From Geomonas propionica (GTDB lineage: Bacteria; Desulfobacterota; Desulfuromonadia; Geobacterales; Geobacteraceae): a stretch of 64,000 bases of DNA. A program made the position numbers and the translations under genes. The notes beneath the pieces are model-generated. The model saw only the letters and a list, made by a program, of their open reading frames with translations, was not told where the DNA came from and ran no database searches. How positions within the stretch are numbered: position 1 is the first letter of the stretch; the number at the start of each line of letters is the position of its first letter. The stretch covers positions 349,133-413,132 of the forward strand of contig NZ_JAEMHK010000003.1 in NCBI RefSeq assembly GCF_016458235.1, in the 5' to 3' direction. This document shows, one piece after another, positions 35,499 through 44,227 of this stretch.

Positions 35499-36824
35499 TT
35501 ATTCAGGCTGTTCGGGCTTCTTCAGGTTCAGTAAACTTTCCAGGTGCGCCGACCATCTCGTCAGTGCCTCCTGTTTTTGGTCATCGTAATCATGCAGGTC
35601 GTAGGTCCCATCGATCCTGCTGTCCTTGTGATTTAAGACTTTCTTCGACCAGTCTTTCGGAATATTGATGCGGCTCATGCCAGACTTTGCCGACCTTCGC
35701 AGATCATGAGGAGTCCAGGTGGGCCGTCCATAGTACTCGAACCATACTACCTGGCCTTTTCGGCGCTCACACCGATAACCTCTTGCCACTCGCTGCGACA
35801 GGGAGTTTCGCGAGACGGGACCCCGCTCGCGTCGCACTAGTCCGTCCTCCCCGTCCTTAACCTCAAACGACGGGAAAATATATTCAGTTCCATCGCCCAA
35901 AAGAGACATCGCGAGATCCGACAGGTATACCCGGTGATCCTGGGGCTTGCGCCTGAGGGTTTTCTTGTTCTCCGTTTTGATCCGGGACCAGGGGATGGTC
36001 CACCACCGGCCGTTGATCTCTTTCCGGTGCATGCTTGAGACCTCTTCCGGGCGCTGCCCTGTAACCAGTATGAACTTTAGTGCCCTTTTGGTGGAGTCCT
36101 CGCCGGGGCCCCGATCGATCCTCCTCCAGACCTTAACAATCTCCTGGTCGTCGAGGAACCTATCTTTTCCTTCTGGCACGCTCAGGTTGGGCAGGGTTCG
36201 CGTCATCTTTGTGTGAGGATTGCTGGGGATATACTCCCGATCCTCGGCAAACCAGAGCATCATCGACAGCGCCTTGTGAGTGTTGCGGGCTTGACCAGGT
36301 TTCGTGACCAGGAGAGACTCCAGGATAGGGATGATGTCTCTCCTGGAGATACTTTTGATGGGGCGGCCCCCTAGTTTCGGAAGGACGTAATTTTTCAGGA
36401 CTCCGCTTACCGTTTGGTGCCACCGCGGGGAGTAATAGACCTGGGAATACTTTTCGAGAAACTCGGCAGCCACCTTGTCGACGGTAAGGTCAGTTGCGCT
36501 GGTGGTGGGCTTGGCCATCGGGTCCACTCCGGCCCCGACCTGGGCGATTGCGTCGTTGTACTTCTGCCGGGCTTCTGATAGGGTGACCTTGCTCCTGGGG
36601 TCATTGTAGCTGCCAAGAATCAACATGCGGCGCTTGCCGCCGAAATGGTACATATAAAAGAAGGTGATCACGCCAGTCTTGCGCACTCGGATGCCGAATC
36701 CGGGGGAGCCTTTGACCTCGCGGATATCGACTTCCTTTGGGGGGGGAGTCTTGGCTATCTCCTTGCGGAGGGTATCCAGGTAAATGTCGGTAAACTTACC
36801 ACCGAACTTGGTTTTTAAGCTCAT
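35499..36824 (-). CDS. int: Tyrosine recombinase (P4-type integrase) of element A
   Basis: This 441-residue integrase has an N-terminal arm-binding domain (IREVKGSPGFGIRVRKTG, then MLILGSYNDPRSKVTLSEAR), a core-binding domain and a catalytic domain. Catalytic residues are visible in LVTGQRPEEVSSMH (first Arg), TWTPHDLRRSAKSG (His-x-x-Arg), KKVLNHKDS (third His) and the likely nucleophile Tyr in DGTYDLHDY. Such integrases insert elements at tRNA 3' ends, and the gene lies about 170 bases from a tRNA-Gly fragment. It reads away from the att site. It would integrate and, with an excisionase, excise the large element to the left. Confidence 0.9.
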   Translation of the reverse strand: MSLKTKFGGKFTDIYLDTLRKEIAKTPPPKEVDIREVKGSPGFGIRVRKTGVITFFYMYHFGGKRRMLILGSYNDPRSKVTLSEARQKYNDAIAQVGAGVDPMAKPTTSATDLTVDKVAAEFLEKYSQVYYSPRWHQTVSGVLKNYVLPKLGGRPIKSISRRDIIPILESLLVTKPGQARNTHKALSMMLWFAEDREYIPSNPHTKMTRTLPNLSVPEGKDRFLDDQEIVKVWRRIDRGPGEDSTKRALKFILVTGQRPEEVSSMHRKEINGRWWTIPWSRIKTENKKTLRRKPQDHRVYLSDLAMSLLGDGTEYIFPSFEVKDGEDGLVRRERGPVSRNSLSQRVARGYRCERRKGQVVWFEYYGRPTWTPHDLRRSAKSGMSRINIPKDWSKKVLNHKDSRIDGTYDLHDYDDQKQEALTRWSAHLESLLNLKKPEQPE

Positions 36825-36988
36825 GGCTACCTCCGGATCGCGTGGCCTCTCGCGTGGCCTCTCTCGATTCGGTTGTAAGCGATTTGTGATGGAAAGGCAA
36901 GAAATATTTTTTGTATAAAATTCAGTGAATTTAGTGTGTTATGGTTGCTGTTGGGTCTGCTCTGGTGGTGCGCGGAACCTTGGAAAAT

Positions 36989-37047
36989 GCTGCATATGCA
37001 GCTTCCCAAGCTGAAGGTCGCGGGTTCGAATCCCGTTTCCCGCTCCA
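36989..37047 (+). repeat. att site: 3' half of tRNA-Gly between elements A and B
   Basis: From 36998 to 37047 the sequence is the anticodon arm (loop TTCCCAA, anticodon CCC), T arm and CCA-ended acceptor strand of a tRNA-Gly. The 5' half is not a tRNA: there is no D-arm consensus and the acceptor does not pair. It is therefore an attachment-site copy, not a functional gene. A 14-base palindrome GCTGCATATGCAGC at 36989-37002 straddles the start of the homology. The last 23 bases recur at 42498-42520. Confidence 0.8.
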
Positions 37048-37063
37048 ATTACCAACAGCAGGT

Positions 37064-38365
37064 TCAAGTAGTTAGAGCGAACCTTTCGAAACTGTCCCCG
37101 GTTCTGTCCCCAAACGGAATCGGGGATTTGCTTTTCTGGGGTATAACAAAGTCGCGCCCCAGGTAGTCGAAGATTCTTTCTACGTCCTCTTCCAGCCCTT
37201 CCACGTAATTGCCGTAGACCTCATACACCATCTGCTTAGATGCATGACCCATGAGCTTGACGAGCCGCAGCGGATTGATCCCGACCAAAAGACTCCATGC
37301 TGCGAAGGAGTGTCGCGCCGAGTAGGAAGTAACGTAGGTGATCCCGGCAGCGCCCACCGCCTTTTTCCAGACCTTGCAGAAGCGGGAGCTGTTGAAACGT
37401 GCGCCGTCTTCCATGGTAAAGGCATAGGGGGAAGCGGAGCGCTTCAGTATTACGTCGAGGCGTTCCCTCAATGCGTTCGTGATGAAGATCTGCCGCTTCC
37501 TGAAGGCCGTTTTTAGGCTCTGCTTGTCCTGGCCGAGTACGAAGGAGCTTTTGACGTTGATGTAAGCGCCGTCGATGTCTTCTTTCTTCAACCCTGCCAT
37601 TTCGGAAGGGATCATGCCGGTTAGGATCATGAACTCGGCCACTGGCTGATAGAACGAGGGGAGGTGATCCAGGAACCGGAGCCATTCATCGAACCGAATG
37701 ACGACGTGCTCTTTCTTCTCGGTCTTCGGCAGTCTCTTCTTCAGGTTGTCAAAGGGGCTTTTCAGCACCCAGCGGTAGTGATCACAGGCATCGTTCCAGA
37801 TCGCCCTAAACGGCATCAGAATGTTCATCTTCCTAGCCGTCGAGAGTGGATTCCCTTTGTTCTCTCCCCGTGTGCAAAGAAGGGAGTCGGTGAACTTGAA
37901 AACCGTGGTGCTGGTGATCTGGTAGAAGGAGACGTTTTTGAAGTGGGGGAGGATCTTCGTCTCTATTGCTTCCCGGTAATCCTTCCGCTTCGTCGGGGAG
38001 CTGAAGGAGGGAAAGATTGTCTCCATCCATTCCTTGACGTACTCGCCAAAGAGGACCTGATGTGGTTCCGGCCGGTACTCCCTGCCTTCCAGCATAGTGA
38101 AGTAGGTCTTTTCTTGCTCAGAGGCGCCAGGGAAGGCGTCTGCAAAGCGGAAGGTCCCATCTTCGATTCGCTGGTGAATCCGGTCTAGGAAGTCGCGTAC
38201 CCGCCGCTCGTTTGCCGGGGTATCGTCCAGCTCTGTTGACCTGGTGATGCGTTGCCCGAAGTAGTAGAAGTCGACGTAGAGCTTTTTCGATTCCTTGCGC
38301 CGCTTTATGCTGCCTGCTCCCCGTACGGGTGTATCTATGCTGATTGTGCCTTTCTTGATTTTCAT
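37064..38365 (-). CDS. int: Tyrosine recombinase of element B
   Basis: This 433-residue phage-type integrase has an N-terminal arm domain (KKLYVDFYYFGQRITRSTEL) similar to DUF3596, a SAM-like domain, and a catalytic part. Catalytic residues are visible in ILTGMIPSEMAGL (first Arg replaced by Pro-Ser, unusual), SYSARHSFAAWSL (an RHSFA version of His-x-x-Arg) and LVKLMGHASKQMVYEVYGNY (His and nucleophile Tyr). The weakened first Arg position deserves notice. Its stop lies only 17 bases from the tRNA fragment, the usual arrangement for an element inserted there. AGGAC precedes the ATG. Confidence 0.85.
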   Translation of the reverse strand: MKIKKGTISIDTPVRGAGSIKRRKESKKLYVDFYYFGQRITRSTELDDTPANERRVRDFLDRIHQRIEDGTFRFADAFPGASEQEKTYFTMLEGREYRPEPHQVLFGEYVKEWMETIFPSFSSPTKRKDYREAIETKILPHFKNVSFYQITSTTVFKFTDSLLCTRGENKGNPLSTARKMNILMPFRAIWNDACDHYRWVLKSPFDNLKKRLPKTEKKEHVVIRFDEWLRFLDHLPSFYQPVAEFMILTGMIPSEMAGLKKEDIDGAYINVKSSFVLGQDKQSLKTAFRKRQIFITNALRERLDVILKRSASPYAFTMEDGARFNSSRFCKVWKKAVGAAGITYVTSYSARHSFAAWSLLVGINPLRLVKLMGHASKQMVYEVYGNYVEGLEEDVERIFDYLGRDFVIPQKSKSPIPFGDRTGDSFERFALTT

Positions 38366-38442
38366 GTTATGTCCTCATGGCGTTACCCTCCCTTCAGTGT
38401 GTCTAAGTCCGTCGCGGAGAATAGCGGCATTTCATCTAATGT

Positions 38443-38766
38443 TCAATAGTCGAGATTGATGGCCGGGGCTGCGCCCCTGCCGAACGTCAACCCCGGGCCT
38501 GGGACCGAGGCTGCGCCTCGCTGTGCATCGTGCCCACTCCGTGGCATCGGCAGCGGAACCACGTGGCCTTCATCCTCCATAGGCTGCTTCTGCTGGCCTT
38601 GGAAGAAAAGGCCCTCCCGCCAGCAGAAGCGGAGGACTCGGCCGAGTCGGATATAATGGACGCCTTCCTTTAAAACCCCACTTTTCAACCAGCCGAAGAC
38701 GGTGGTACGGGACACCATCATCTTGTCTGCGAACTGCTCAACCGTTAGCACTTCGGGTCTACTCAT
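38443..38766 (-). CDS. xis: Excisionase-like helix-turn-helix protein
   Basis: The ATG at 38766 (MSRPEVLTVEQF) overlaps the upstream replication gene's stop by 8 bases and is preferred over the ATG 7 codons earlier. The 107-residue product has LTVEQFADKMMVSRTTVFGWLKSG, followed by YIRLGRVLRFCWREGLFF, the winged helix of excisionases and AlpA-like regulators. It lies between the replication initiator and the integrase, as in many small integrative elements, and would direct excision or regulate int. Confidence 0.75.
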   Translation of the reverse strand: MSRPEVLTVEQFADKMMVSRTTVFGWLKSGVLKEGVHYIRLGRVLRFCWREGLFFQGQQKQPMEDEGHVVPLPMPRSGHDAQRGAASVPGPGLTFGRGAAPAINLDY

Positions 38767-40033
38767 GGCAATCCTCCCCGGCTTCAACGGCGTGTCCTAG
38801 CTTGATGGAGCGTTTGATGAATTCCTTGTCAAAGTCTCTTCTGCTCCAATGTTCGTATAAAGCCTTGCCAAGGGAGAGGATAGCGTCTTTGTAATCCCTG
38901 GTTCCGGTCCTGGCAGCGAAGGCCGGGAGGCAGCCGGCAATATGGGCAATGTAGAACAGCGCAGAAGTTTGGGCGCCTGTGCTGAAATCACGGCTTATGT
39001 GCTGACCGTTGCCGAGGCGTTCAGCACAGTTTTGCACCTCAAGCCACCATGGATGGATAGCGCGTCTATTCTGGCGGTCGTTATCCAGTGAACGTAGAGA
39101 AAACCATTCTTCGGTCAAATATTTCCAGACCCCTCCCGCCTTTTGCCAGAGGTCGGGAAAATCGTTGATCTTGAATTGTTTCAACGCGGCCCTTCTGAGC
39201 TGGAACTCCACCCGCCAAATATCTTCAAGGTCACCTGTTCCCCACATATCCGCAAACCACAGCTTTTCCCCTTTCTTGAGGACTTCTTTTCCTTTGTTGT
39301 AAATCCGGATGCGTATCGGTGCTGCCGGGGAACCGAAGTAGCAAGTTTCGAGGATACCGCCCTTTAAAATAGGTCTTACGTCACGACTTCGGCAGACGGC
39401 GTGCGTTTCAAGAAATGGGAGAGAAAGCCCAGGAGATAACTTGAAGTCGGCGCAGAGATCAAGGCGGCTGGGAAGCACCTCGACAATCTTCCCACCGAAG
39501 TAGTTGACGTCCTTTGCAGCCAGGTCGAGGGCGTAGGCTATTCCTTTTCCCCACATGGTTCTGGCGTTGATGGAAAGGTACACATTCGGTGAGGACGTGA
39601 ATTTTTCACACTTGGCGATGTAGAGGTGATACTCGGTGAATTGGAGGTGGAAAGCGTAGTTGTCACCTTTGCCGTTGGGAAAGATGACGTAGTTTCTCCC
39701 CAGGCAGGTTTCCTCAACAACTTCCCCTAGTTTTTTTGCGTGGTCTTTTAGCTGTTGGAGGGTGCGGAGAACGACCGGCCAGTCTGCTCCCCATTCGACG
39801 TAAAGGCCGATGTCCAGAGAGTCGAAGCCGCACAGGAGATACTTGAAATCTTGTGCAGGTGGCATTAGCGCATGGCGTGTTACAGGTTCCGCCATGCTCG
39901 AGAGATCAGCAGGCTCCGCAACCGCGGAACCGGCAGGGCCGGAAACCGTGGTAGCTCCGCCTGCCTCACGCGAAGCCCCAAGGGAGCCTCGTGATTTGGG
40001 GATGGGTGCGCCGGTAGGAATTGCTTTTTTCAT
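38759..40033 (-). CDS. rep: Replication initiation factor of element B (Rep_trans type)
   Basis: This 424-residue protein resembles replication initiation factors of small mobilisable elements: FDSLDIGLYVEWG, PSRLDLCADFKLSPG, then PIRIRIYNKGKEV and IWRVEFQLRR. These proteins nick a double-strand origin through a tyrosine and start rolling-circle replication. The Tyr in RIYNKGKE may take part, but this cannot be settled by eye. AGGAG precedes the ATG. The presence of a Rep suggests that element B can replicate after excision. Confidence 0.75.
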   Translation of the reverse strand: MKKAIPTGAPIPKSRGSLGASREAGGATTVSGPAGSAVAEPADLSSMAEPVTRHALMPPAQDFKYLLCGFDSLDIGLYVEWGADWPVVLRTLQQLKDHAKKLGEVVEETCLGRNYVIFPNGKGDNYAFHLQFTEYHLYIAKCEKFTSSPNVYLSINARTMWGKGIAYALDLAAKDVNYFGGKIVEVLPSRLDLCADFKLSPGLSLPFLETHAVCRSRDVRPILKGGILETCYFGSPAAPIRIRIYNKGKEVLKKGEKLWFADMWGTGDLEDIWRVEFQLRRAALKQFKINDFPDLWQKAGGVWKYLTEEWFSLRSLDNDRQNRRAIHPWWLEVQNCAERLGNGQHISRDFSTGAQTSALFYIAHIAGCLPAFAARTGTRDYKDAILSLGKALYEHWSRRDFDKEFIKRSIKLGHAVEAGEDCHE

Positions 40034-40082
40034 GGTATCTCCTAGGGTTTAAAGTTGCCCCCAGGGTTCCACGAGGTCGAAG

Positions 40083-40103
40083 AAAGTACTCGGACAGTAC
40101 TTT
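40083..40103. promoter_or_regulatory. Inverted repeat upstream of rep
   Basis: AAAGTACT at 40083-40090 and AGTACTTT at 40096-40103 form a perfect 8-base inverted repeat with a five-base loop. It lies between the rep start and the end of the upstream gene. It could be an operator or a weak terminator on the minus strand. Confidence 0.45.
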
Positions 40104-41053
40104 TAGTTTTTTTTGTCCGGCAGGAACGCCCTCAGCCAAAATGCGCGGTCCCTGTTAATTGCCTTAGCGAATGCTTCGGGGCTGTCGGCTATGTCGGTGT
40201 CGATGGGGGAGCCGTCAGCGTCTAGGGTGACGGCGTCAAACAGAGCACGGATTTCTGGTTCGGTAAGCGGTTTATTTATTATGGTGGCAATGCCTGAGAT
40301 TAAACCGGCGATTGCATATTTCATTTTCTTGCGGGTGATCTTGGCCTTTGGACGCTTCAGTGGGGCTTCCAGCAGATTTTGGTATGCTGCTGTTTTGTTG
40401 GTGAAACGAAGGGCTTGGATTCGGCTTCCTATCGACTGATCATGGAGCACAAGAGGGTCAAGGCGAAGGAGCTTCTCCAGGGCTTTTAAATCGCCCAACC
40501 GCGCCTTACGATAAAGCCTGGTTGGGTGATCCCGATAAAGCAGCCAGCAGGGGACCAGCACTAGCATGAAGAAGCTGCCTTCCAACTCCATGTTAGCGAA
40601 CAGTTGCAATGCTGCATCCTTCACCGACGGATCAAGAGGGGTATTTGAGAGGTCTTCTTCGATTTCCTGGAAGGATGTGGAAAGGGTGGATTGCAACAGG
40701 GGGAGTATCTGTTTAATATCTTCGACAGTGGGGATTAATTCAGACGGATCGAGCTTGCCACTATTGAACAATCGGACTCCTTCGAATATGGCATCTCCAA
40801 ATTCAACACCTTCTTCACCGAAGCTTGAAAAATCTGAAAAAAGGGCACGCGTGAATTTAAGTGGCCTGCGGTGGGAACGGTACATGGTAAACCAGGTTGG
40901 GAGATGTGGTACAGGGTATTGATGGTTGAACACTCGCCGTTCTCTGATGTAGCGGAAGGCCAGATGCATGTCCCTTGCAGCCGTTACGAGCTGTGGAGCA
41001 AAAAGAGCTATGAGAAAAGGCTTGTCTTGTGCCCACTTGCGAATTGCCAGCAC
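40103..41053 (-). CDS. Unknown 316-residue protein of element B
   Basis: It starts at a GTG with GAGGTAAGG ahead. A hydrophobic stretch (SFFMLVLVPCWLLY, about 176-189) and a C-terminal AIAGLISGIATI segment are seen, but no known domain. It is mostly helical. It lies upstream of rep on the same strand, and its start is 37 bases from the divergent small gene, so the two share a control region. Confidence 0.6.
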   Translation of the reverse strand: MLAIRKWAQDKPFLIALFAPQLVTAARDMHLAFRYIRERRVFNHQYPVPHLPTWFTMYRSHRRPLKFTRALFSDFSSFGEEGVEFGDAIFEGVRLFNSGKLDPSELIPTVEDIKQILPLLQSTLSTSFQEIEEDLSNTPLDPSVKDAALQLFANMELEGSFFMLVLVPCWLLYRDHPTRLYRKARLGDLKALEKLLRLDPLVLHDQSIGSRIQALRFTNKTAAYQNLLEAPLKRPKAKITRKKMKYAIAGLISGIATIINKPLTEPEIRALFDAVTLDADGSPIDTDIADSPEAFAKAINRDRAFWLRAFLPDKKN

Positions 41054-41089
41054 GTTTATCCTTACCTCGTTTTGGGTGATTTTTAATTG

Positions 41090-41437
41090 ATGCGCTGTGA
41101 TGACAACCTACCAGATTTCAGCTATAAACAGAAGAAGGTATTTGGGAGCCTAGGGTGGCTGAAGTCGAGAACAAATATTAAAACGGTTGAACTTTTGAAC
41201 TGTCTTGTTGAAGGGGGAGTAGTGGAAACCACAATTATAAAAGTTAAGAAAGACGGTACTCTCGTTATTACGGCTGACGGCTCGAAGTGGCAACTTGTCA
41301 ATATGGGCGATATTTCCAAGACTTGTCTATGGTATCCGACCCAACGGGTCAGAATTATAGGACAGACTGGCATTCACTTCGAAATTACTAACCTTGACAC
41401 ATCTGCCCCTGACCGGATTGAAATGGTGAAGGCATGA
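41090..41437 (+). CDS. Unknown 115-residue protein of element B
   Basis: The ATG at 41090 directly follows a TTG at 41087; I take the ATG. The C-terminal half VKKDGTLVITADGSKWQLVN, then CLWYPTQRVRI, is beta-rich and resembles small periplasmic-type domains, but the N-terminus (QKKVFGSLGWLKSR) is no signal peptide. The family is unknown. Confidence 0.5.
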   Translation: MRCDDNLPDFSYKQKKVFGSLGWLKSRTNIKTVELLNCLVEGGVVETTIIKVKKDGTLVITADGSKWQLVNMGDISKTCLWYPTQRVRIIGQTGIHFEITNLDTSAPDRIEMVKA

Positions 41438-41599
41438 TCAGGAAGTGAACCTCTTTTGTTCTATGGGGATAGTTGTTTTAACAAAAGTTAAAGAAATGCG
41501 GAGGGTCATTTAAATAGCTGATCATGTGCACGCGGAGGTACTAAGTTAATAACTGATGTTTCTGTGTTATGTCTTATTTCACCATTATAGGGGGGAATT

Positions 41600-42322
41600 A
41601 TGAGAGTTTCGTTCATTTGGTCATTTTTTTTCTTGAGCCTATTGATGCAAGGTTGTAGAGCACCTCAGCAATACGAAGTTTTCAGCATGAGAGACTTTGG
41701 CTCTAAGCAAATGTACCAAGAATTTGTTGATAATGTTCCGAAAGAAGGAGAACTTGCAGAGGTCAATCTTGGAAATAAAATGATGGTACAACGTAAAGGC
41801 GCTTTTAAAGAATGTGTGAAACCTTCTTTTTCTTATACTGGAAATAAACTATTCACCTATGGGCATATAAAAGAAGGTGAATTGATATGTAGGATGACTG
41901 CAGATGATACAATATATACTGCAAATTACTCAAACGTTACAGGATCTTCAAATTATTCAGTTACTGAGCCTGTCATATTTACGCGAAACAGTAATGGTTT
42001 AATAAGAGCTTGTGTATTGTCAATGGGATTTAATCTTGCCTGCAAAGATGATATAAGGGACGAAGAGTTGAACCATGGTGCTTACTTTGTATATAAACTA
42101 GATGATCTGCAGCAAATCATAGAGTATTCTGGTAAAAGTGGAGATACGTTAAAATTTACATACAGTGAGTTTGCTAATGGCATGGCTAGGCAAGCATTTA
42201 CAAGAGATTTTCAAGTTGATCTGAAGGAAGGGAAAATAGCATCATATAAAGGTGCTATCATCGAAATTCATAATGCCACAAACACAAGTATAAAATACAC
42301 AATTAAAAGGTATTTTGACTAA
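41600..42322 (+). CDS. Predicted lipoprotein, AT-rich cargo
   Basis: This 240-residue protein begins MRVSFIWSFFFLSLLMQGC, a lipoprotein signal with the lipobox LMQGC at 15-19, so it is probably anchored to a membrane outside the cytoplasm. The rest is beta-rich with no domain that I recognise. The gene is markedly AT-rich against both the element and the chromosome, pointing to recent transfer. It is the last gene of element B before the att site. Confidence 0.7.
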   Translation: MRVSFIWSFFFLSLLMQGCRAPQQYEVFSMRDFGSKQMYQEFVDNVPKEGELAEVNLGNKMMVQRKGAFKECVKPSFSYTGNKLFTYGHIKEGELICRMTADDTIYTANYSNVTGSSNYSVTEPVIFTRNSNGLIRACVLSMGFNLACKDDIRDEELNHGAYFVYKLDDLQQIIEYSGKSGDTLKFTYSEFANGMARQAFTRDFQVDLKEGKIASYKGAIIEIHNATNTSIKYTIKRYFD

Positions 42323-42497
42323 CTGATTTCCTTAAATGAAGTTGTGGGATCTGTACCCCAATTGTTGCTAAGAGAGACGGTTCCTCCTGAACTTACCTGT
42401 ACCGTGGTGGACTTTAGACACACTGGCAGTTCAGGTAACAAGTGGTAATATATTAGAATTAACGGTCAGGTTTTAAATCCCCTACTCTAGATAGGCC

Positions 42498-42520
42498 TTC
42501 GAATCCCGTTTCCCGCTCCA
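42498..42520 (+). repeat. Distal att copy of the tRNA-Gly 3' end
   Basis: These 23 bases repeat the last 23 bases of the tRNA fragment ending at 37047 (TTCGAATCCC start, CGCTCCA end). The tRNA's own terminator follows at once, showing the original chromosomal junction. The upstream tRNA sequence is lost, as expected at the far end of an insertion. Confidence 0.85.
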
Positions 42521-42528
42521 AAGAAATC

Positions 42529-42561
42529 AAAAGGCGTAGCCAAACTGGCTACGCCTTTTTT
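42529..42561 (+). terminator. Native tRNA-Gly terminator
   Basis: GGCGTAGCCA at 42533-42542 pairs with TGGCTACGCC at 42546-42555 around AAC, with A-run before and six T after. Its position right after the tRNA 3' end indicates that it belongs to the displaced tRNA-Gly gene. Confidence 0.85.
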
Positions 42562-42597
42562 CTTGTCCTCACGTGATGGCAATCGTTTATCTAGTGC

Positions 42598-42625
42598 TCA
42601 CTCCTCACTCCTCACTCCTCACTCG
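42598..42625. repeat. Four tandem copies of a 7-base repeat
   Basis: TCACTCC occurs four times in a row (the last ending in G), overlapping the stop codon of the secreted-protein gene at 42619. Slippage here would change only the gene's last codons. Confidence 0.8.
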
Positions 42626-43053
42626 GAGCCATCTTCAAGGTAACCCCGGGTAAAGACCCATCTTCCACCGACTTTCTGGAAATAAAAAAGCTCAACTGAC
42701 AGGCTATCCGGCACCTGCAGGTCTTTAGAACTTAAATTCTTCTTTTCCTTAATCACTTCAAGCATCGTTCTCGAAATTACTTTACCGCCCTTCAAGATGG
42801 AAACTTCTTGATTGAGAAGTCGTTTAAGAACTGTCTTAAAGTCTTGCCTGCCATAATACACTACACGATCGCTGTCATCAGGCCCGCGCACCCACAGTGG
42901 CAACTTTGTCATCGCTGCCACACTGTCACTTTCTCCGCTTAATACTGCCTGCCTGAATCTGCTCCAAAAATCCTGTGCATCGCTCTTCGCTTCTGCACTC
43001 GTCGCAAGGGCAAGTGTAAGCCAAAAGGCCACGACCGCTATACGTCCAAGCAT
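42619..43053 (-). CDS. Secreted protein of unknown function
   Basis: This 144-residue protein has a signal peptide (GRIAVVAFWLTLALATSAEA) and a soluble alpha/beta part resembling SnoaL/NTF2-like or lumazine-binding folds (DAQDFWSRFRQAVLSGE, then a final VGGRWVFTRGYLEDG). The fold guess is weak. AGGAGG lies directly ahead of the ATG. It follows the broken cell-wall hydrolase on the same strand by 8 bases and may once have worked with it. Confidence 0.7.
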   Translation of the reverse strand: MLGRIAVVAFWLTLALATSAEAKSDAQDFWSRFRQAVLSGESDSVAAMTKLPLWVRGPDDSDRVVYYGRQDFKTVLKRLLNQEVSILKGGKVISRTMLEVIKEKKNLSSKDLQVPDSLSVELFYFQKVGGRWVFTRGYLEDGSE

Positions 43054-43061
43054 GAATCCTC

Positions 43062-43733
43062 CTAGATATGTCGGGGCTTAGGCCAGCGGTGCCCCTGCGC
43101 AACCCAGTGTGACTTGTAGTAATTCGAGATCCTAACTTGGTCTCCTTGGTTTCCACCCAGCAACTTGTAATAGTCTCTTGTCTCGGTGATATAGAACGAA
43201 ACGTGGTTTTCCCCGGTATCTTTTCTGACAACTGTAATAGCGCCAGGCTTTGGGCATGTCATCAGCCCTCAGTGCAGCCAGCTTGTTGCGGCGGCTGAAT
43301 TGGTCCCTGCTATGCCGGCCTGTCTGAGACACCAGTTGACAAAGGCGGAACACCAAGCCACCTCATCGCTTATCGCTCGGAGCGATGTCGCGCTATGATA
43401 TGTTATGATTCTAGGGTTAGCTGGTGAGCGAGGAAACTCTTTTTGTCCGACTTCACCAGCAGCTATTTTGAGCCAAGGGGCATCATGAAAAGGTAGGGGG
43501 CTGACTTCAGATGCAGTGGTGACTCCACGATCCAGAGCCGCCCATGTTTTCACGCCAACCACCCCGTCTATTAATATTCCGGCTGATGATTGGAATTCTC
43601 GGACAGCAGCTTCTGTTTTGGGACCTAATATGCCGTCTGTCTTGAGTGCCTGGAGGTAGGGCAGGCGCCTGTTAAGAAGACTCTGCAATCGCATAACCTC
43701 CGCCCCTGAATTTCCCAGCCAGAGATCTATCAT
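43062..43733 (-). pseudogene. Peptidoglycan-binding NlpC/CHAP-like protein interrupted by in-frame TGA
   Basis: The frame from the ATG at 43733 (AAGAGGGGCAAG ahead) encodes an N-terminal peptidoglycan-binding repeat (LQSLLNRRLPYLQALKTDGI, then AAVREFQSSAG) and the start of a TIGR02594-type hydrolase domain, EVAWCSAFVNWCLRQAGIAG. It stops at a TGA at 43271-43269 after TSWLH. The same frame continues with CPKPGAITVVRKDTGENHV, LLGGNQGDQVRISNYY and HRWPKP, the second half of the same domain. Relatives have a Trp where the TGA lies, so a single TGG-to-TGA change explains it. The result is a pseudogene, unless the TGA is read through. Confidence 0.75.
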
Positions 43734-43957
43734 CTTGCCCCTCTTTTGCCGGTAGTCTTGCTGCCCCGCTGTCCCATGTTGATCCCTCTCGGGACGAAGG
43801 GAAGGTTGCCACGCGACGGGAACATTAGCAACCATGGCCTCATTGCCCTACGTTGGAGGTAATATTGCGGGGTATCTTGCAAAGTTCCGGAAGATGCGTT
43901 AGCTTTGGGCTGTCTGTTGATCGGCAGCATGTATCCTTGGGCCAGGAGGTTGGGTGT

Positions 43958-44227
43958 ATGCCGACAATTTCCATGTTCTTCGGGATCATCATCAGAATGT
44001 TCTACCGGGACTATCAGCAACACCACCTTCCCCACCTCCACGCGGAGTTCCAAGGTGACGTTGCTGTTTTCGCAATTGAGGACGGCAGCATTCTTGATGG
44101 ATGGCTTCCTCCCCCAAAACGAAAGCTCGTCGAAGCTTGGATGGAAATCCACAAAGACGAACTGCTGGCCGACTGGCAATTAGCTGTAGAAGGTGAAACT
44201 GTTTTCAAGATAAAAGGACTTGAGTGA
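43958..44227 (+). CDS. DUF4160 protein
   Basis: The ATG at 43958 is preceded by CAGGAGG at 43943-43949, so I choose it over the longest frame; the product has 89 residues. The DUF4160 pattern is clear: PTISMFFGIIIRMFYRDYQQHHLPHLHAEF with VAVFAIEDGSILDG and LVEAWMEIHKDELL. It is adjacent to a DUF2442 gene with no gap. This pair is common and often listed as a putative toxin-antitoxin pair, but I know of no firm function. Confidence 0.85.
   Translation: MPTISMFFGIIIRMFYRDYQQHHLPHLHAEFQGDVAVFAIEDGSILDGWLPPPKRKLVEAWMEIHKDELLADWQLAVEGETVFKIKGLE

Noticed and set aside
36971..37047. Complete tRNA-Gly gene
   Set aside because: The length fits, but the 5' half has no D arm and the acceptor strands do not pair properly. 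Only the 3' half is tRNA-like, as expected of an att copy.
36827..37048. 73-codon leftward frame over the att site
   Set aside because: It reads through the tRNA fragment and the integrase promoter region with no ribosome site or homology. The tRNA-like sequence explains the open frame.
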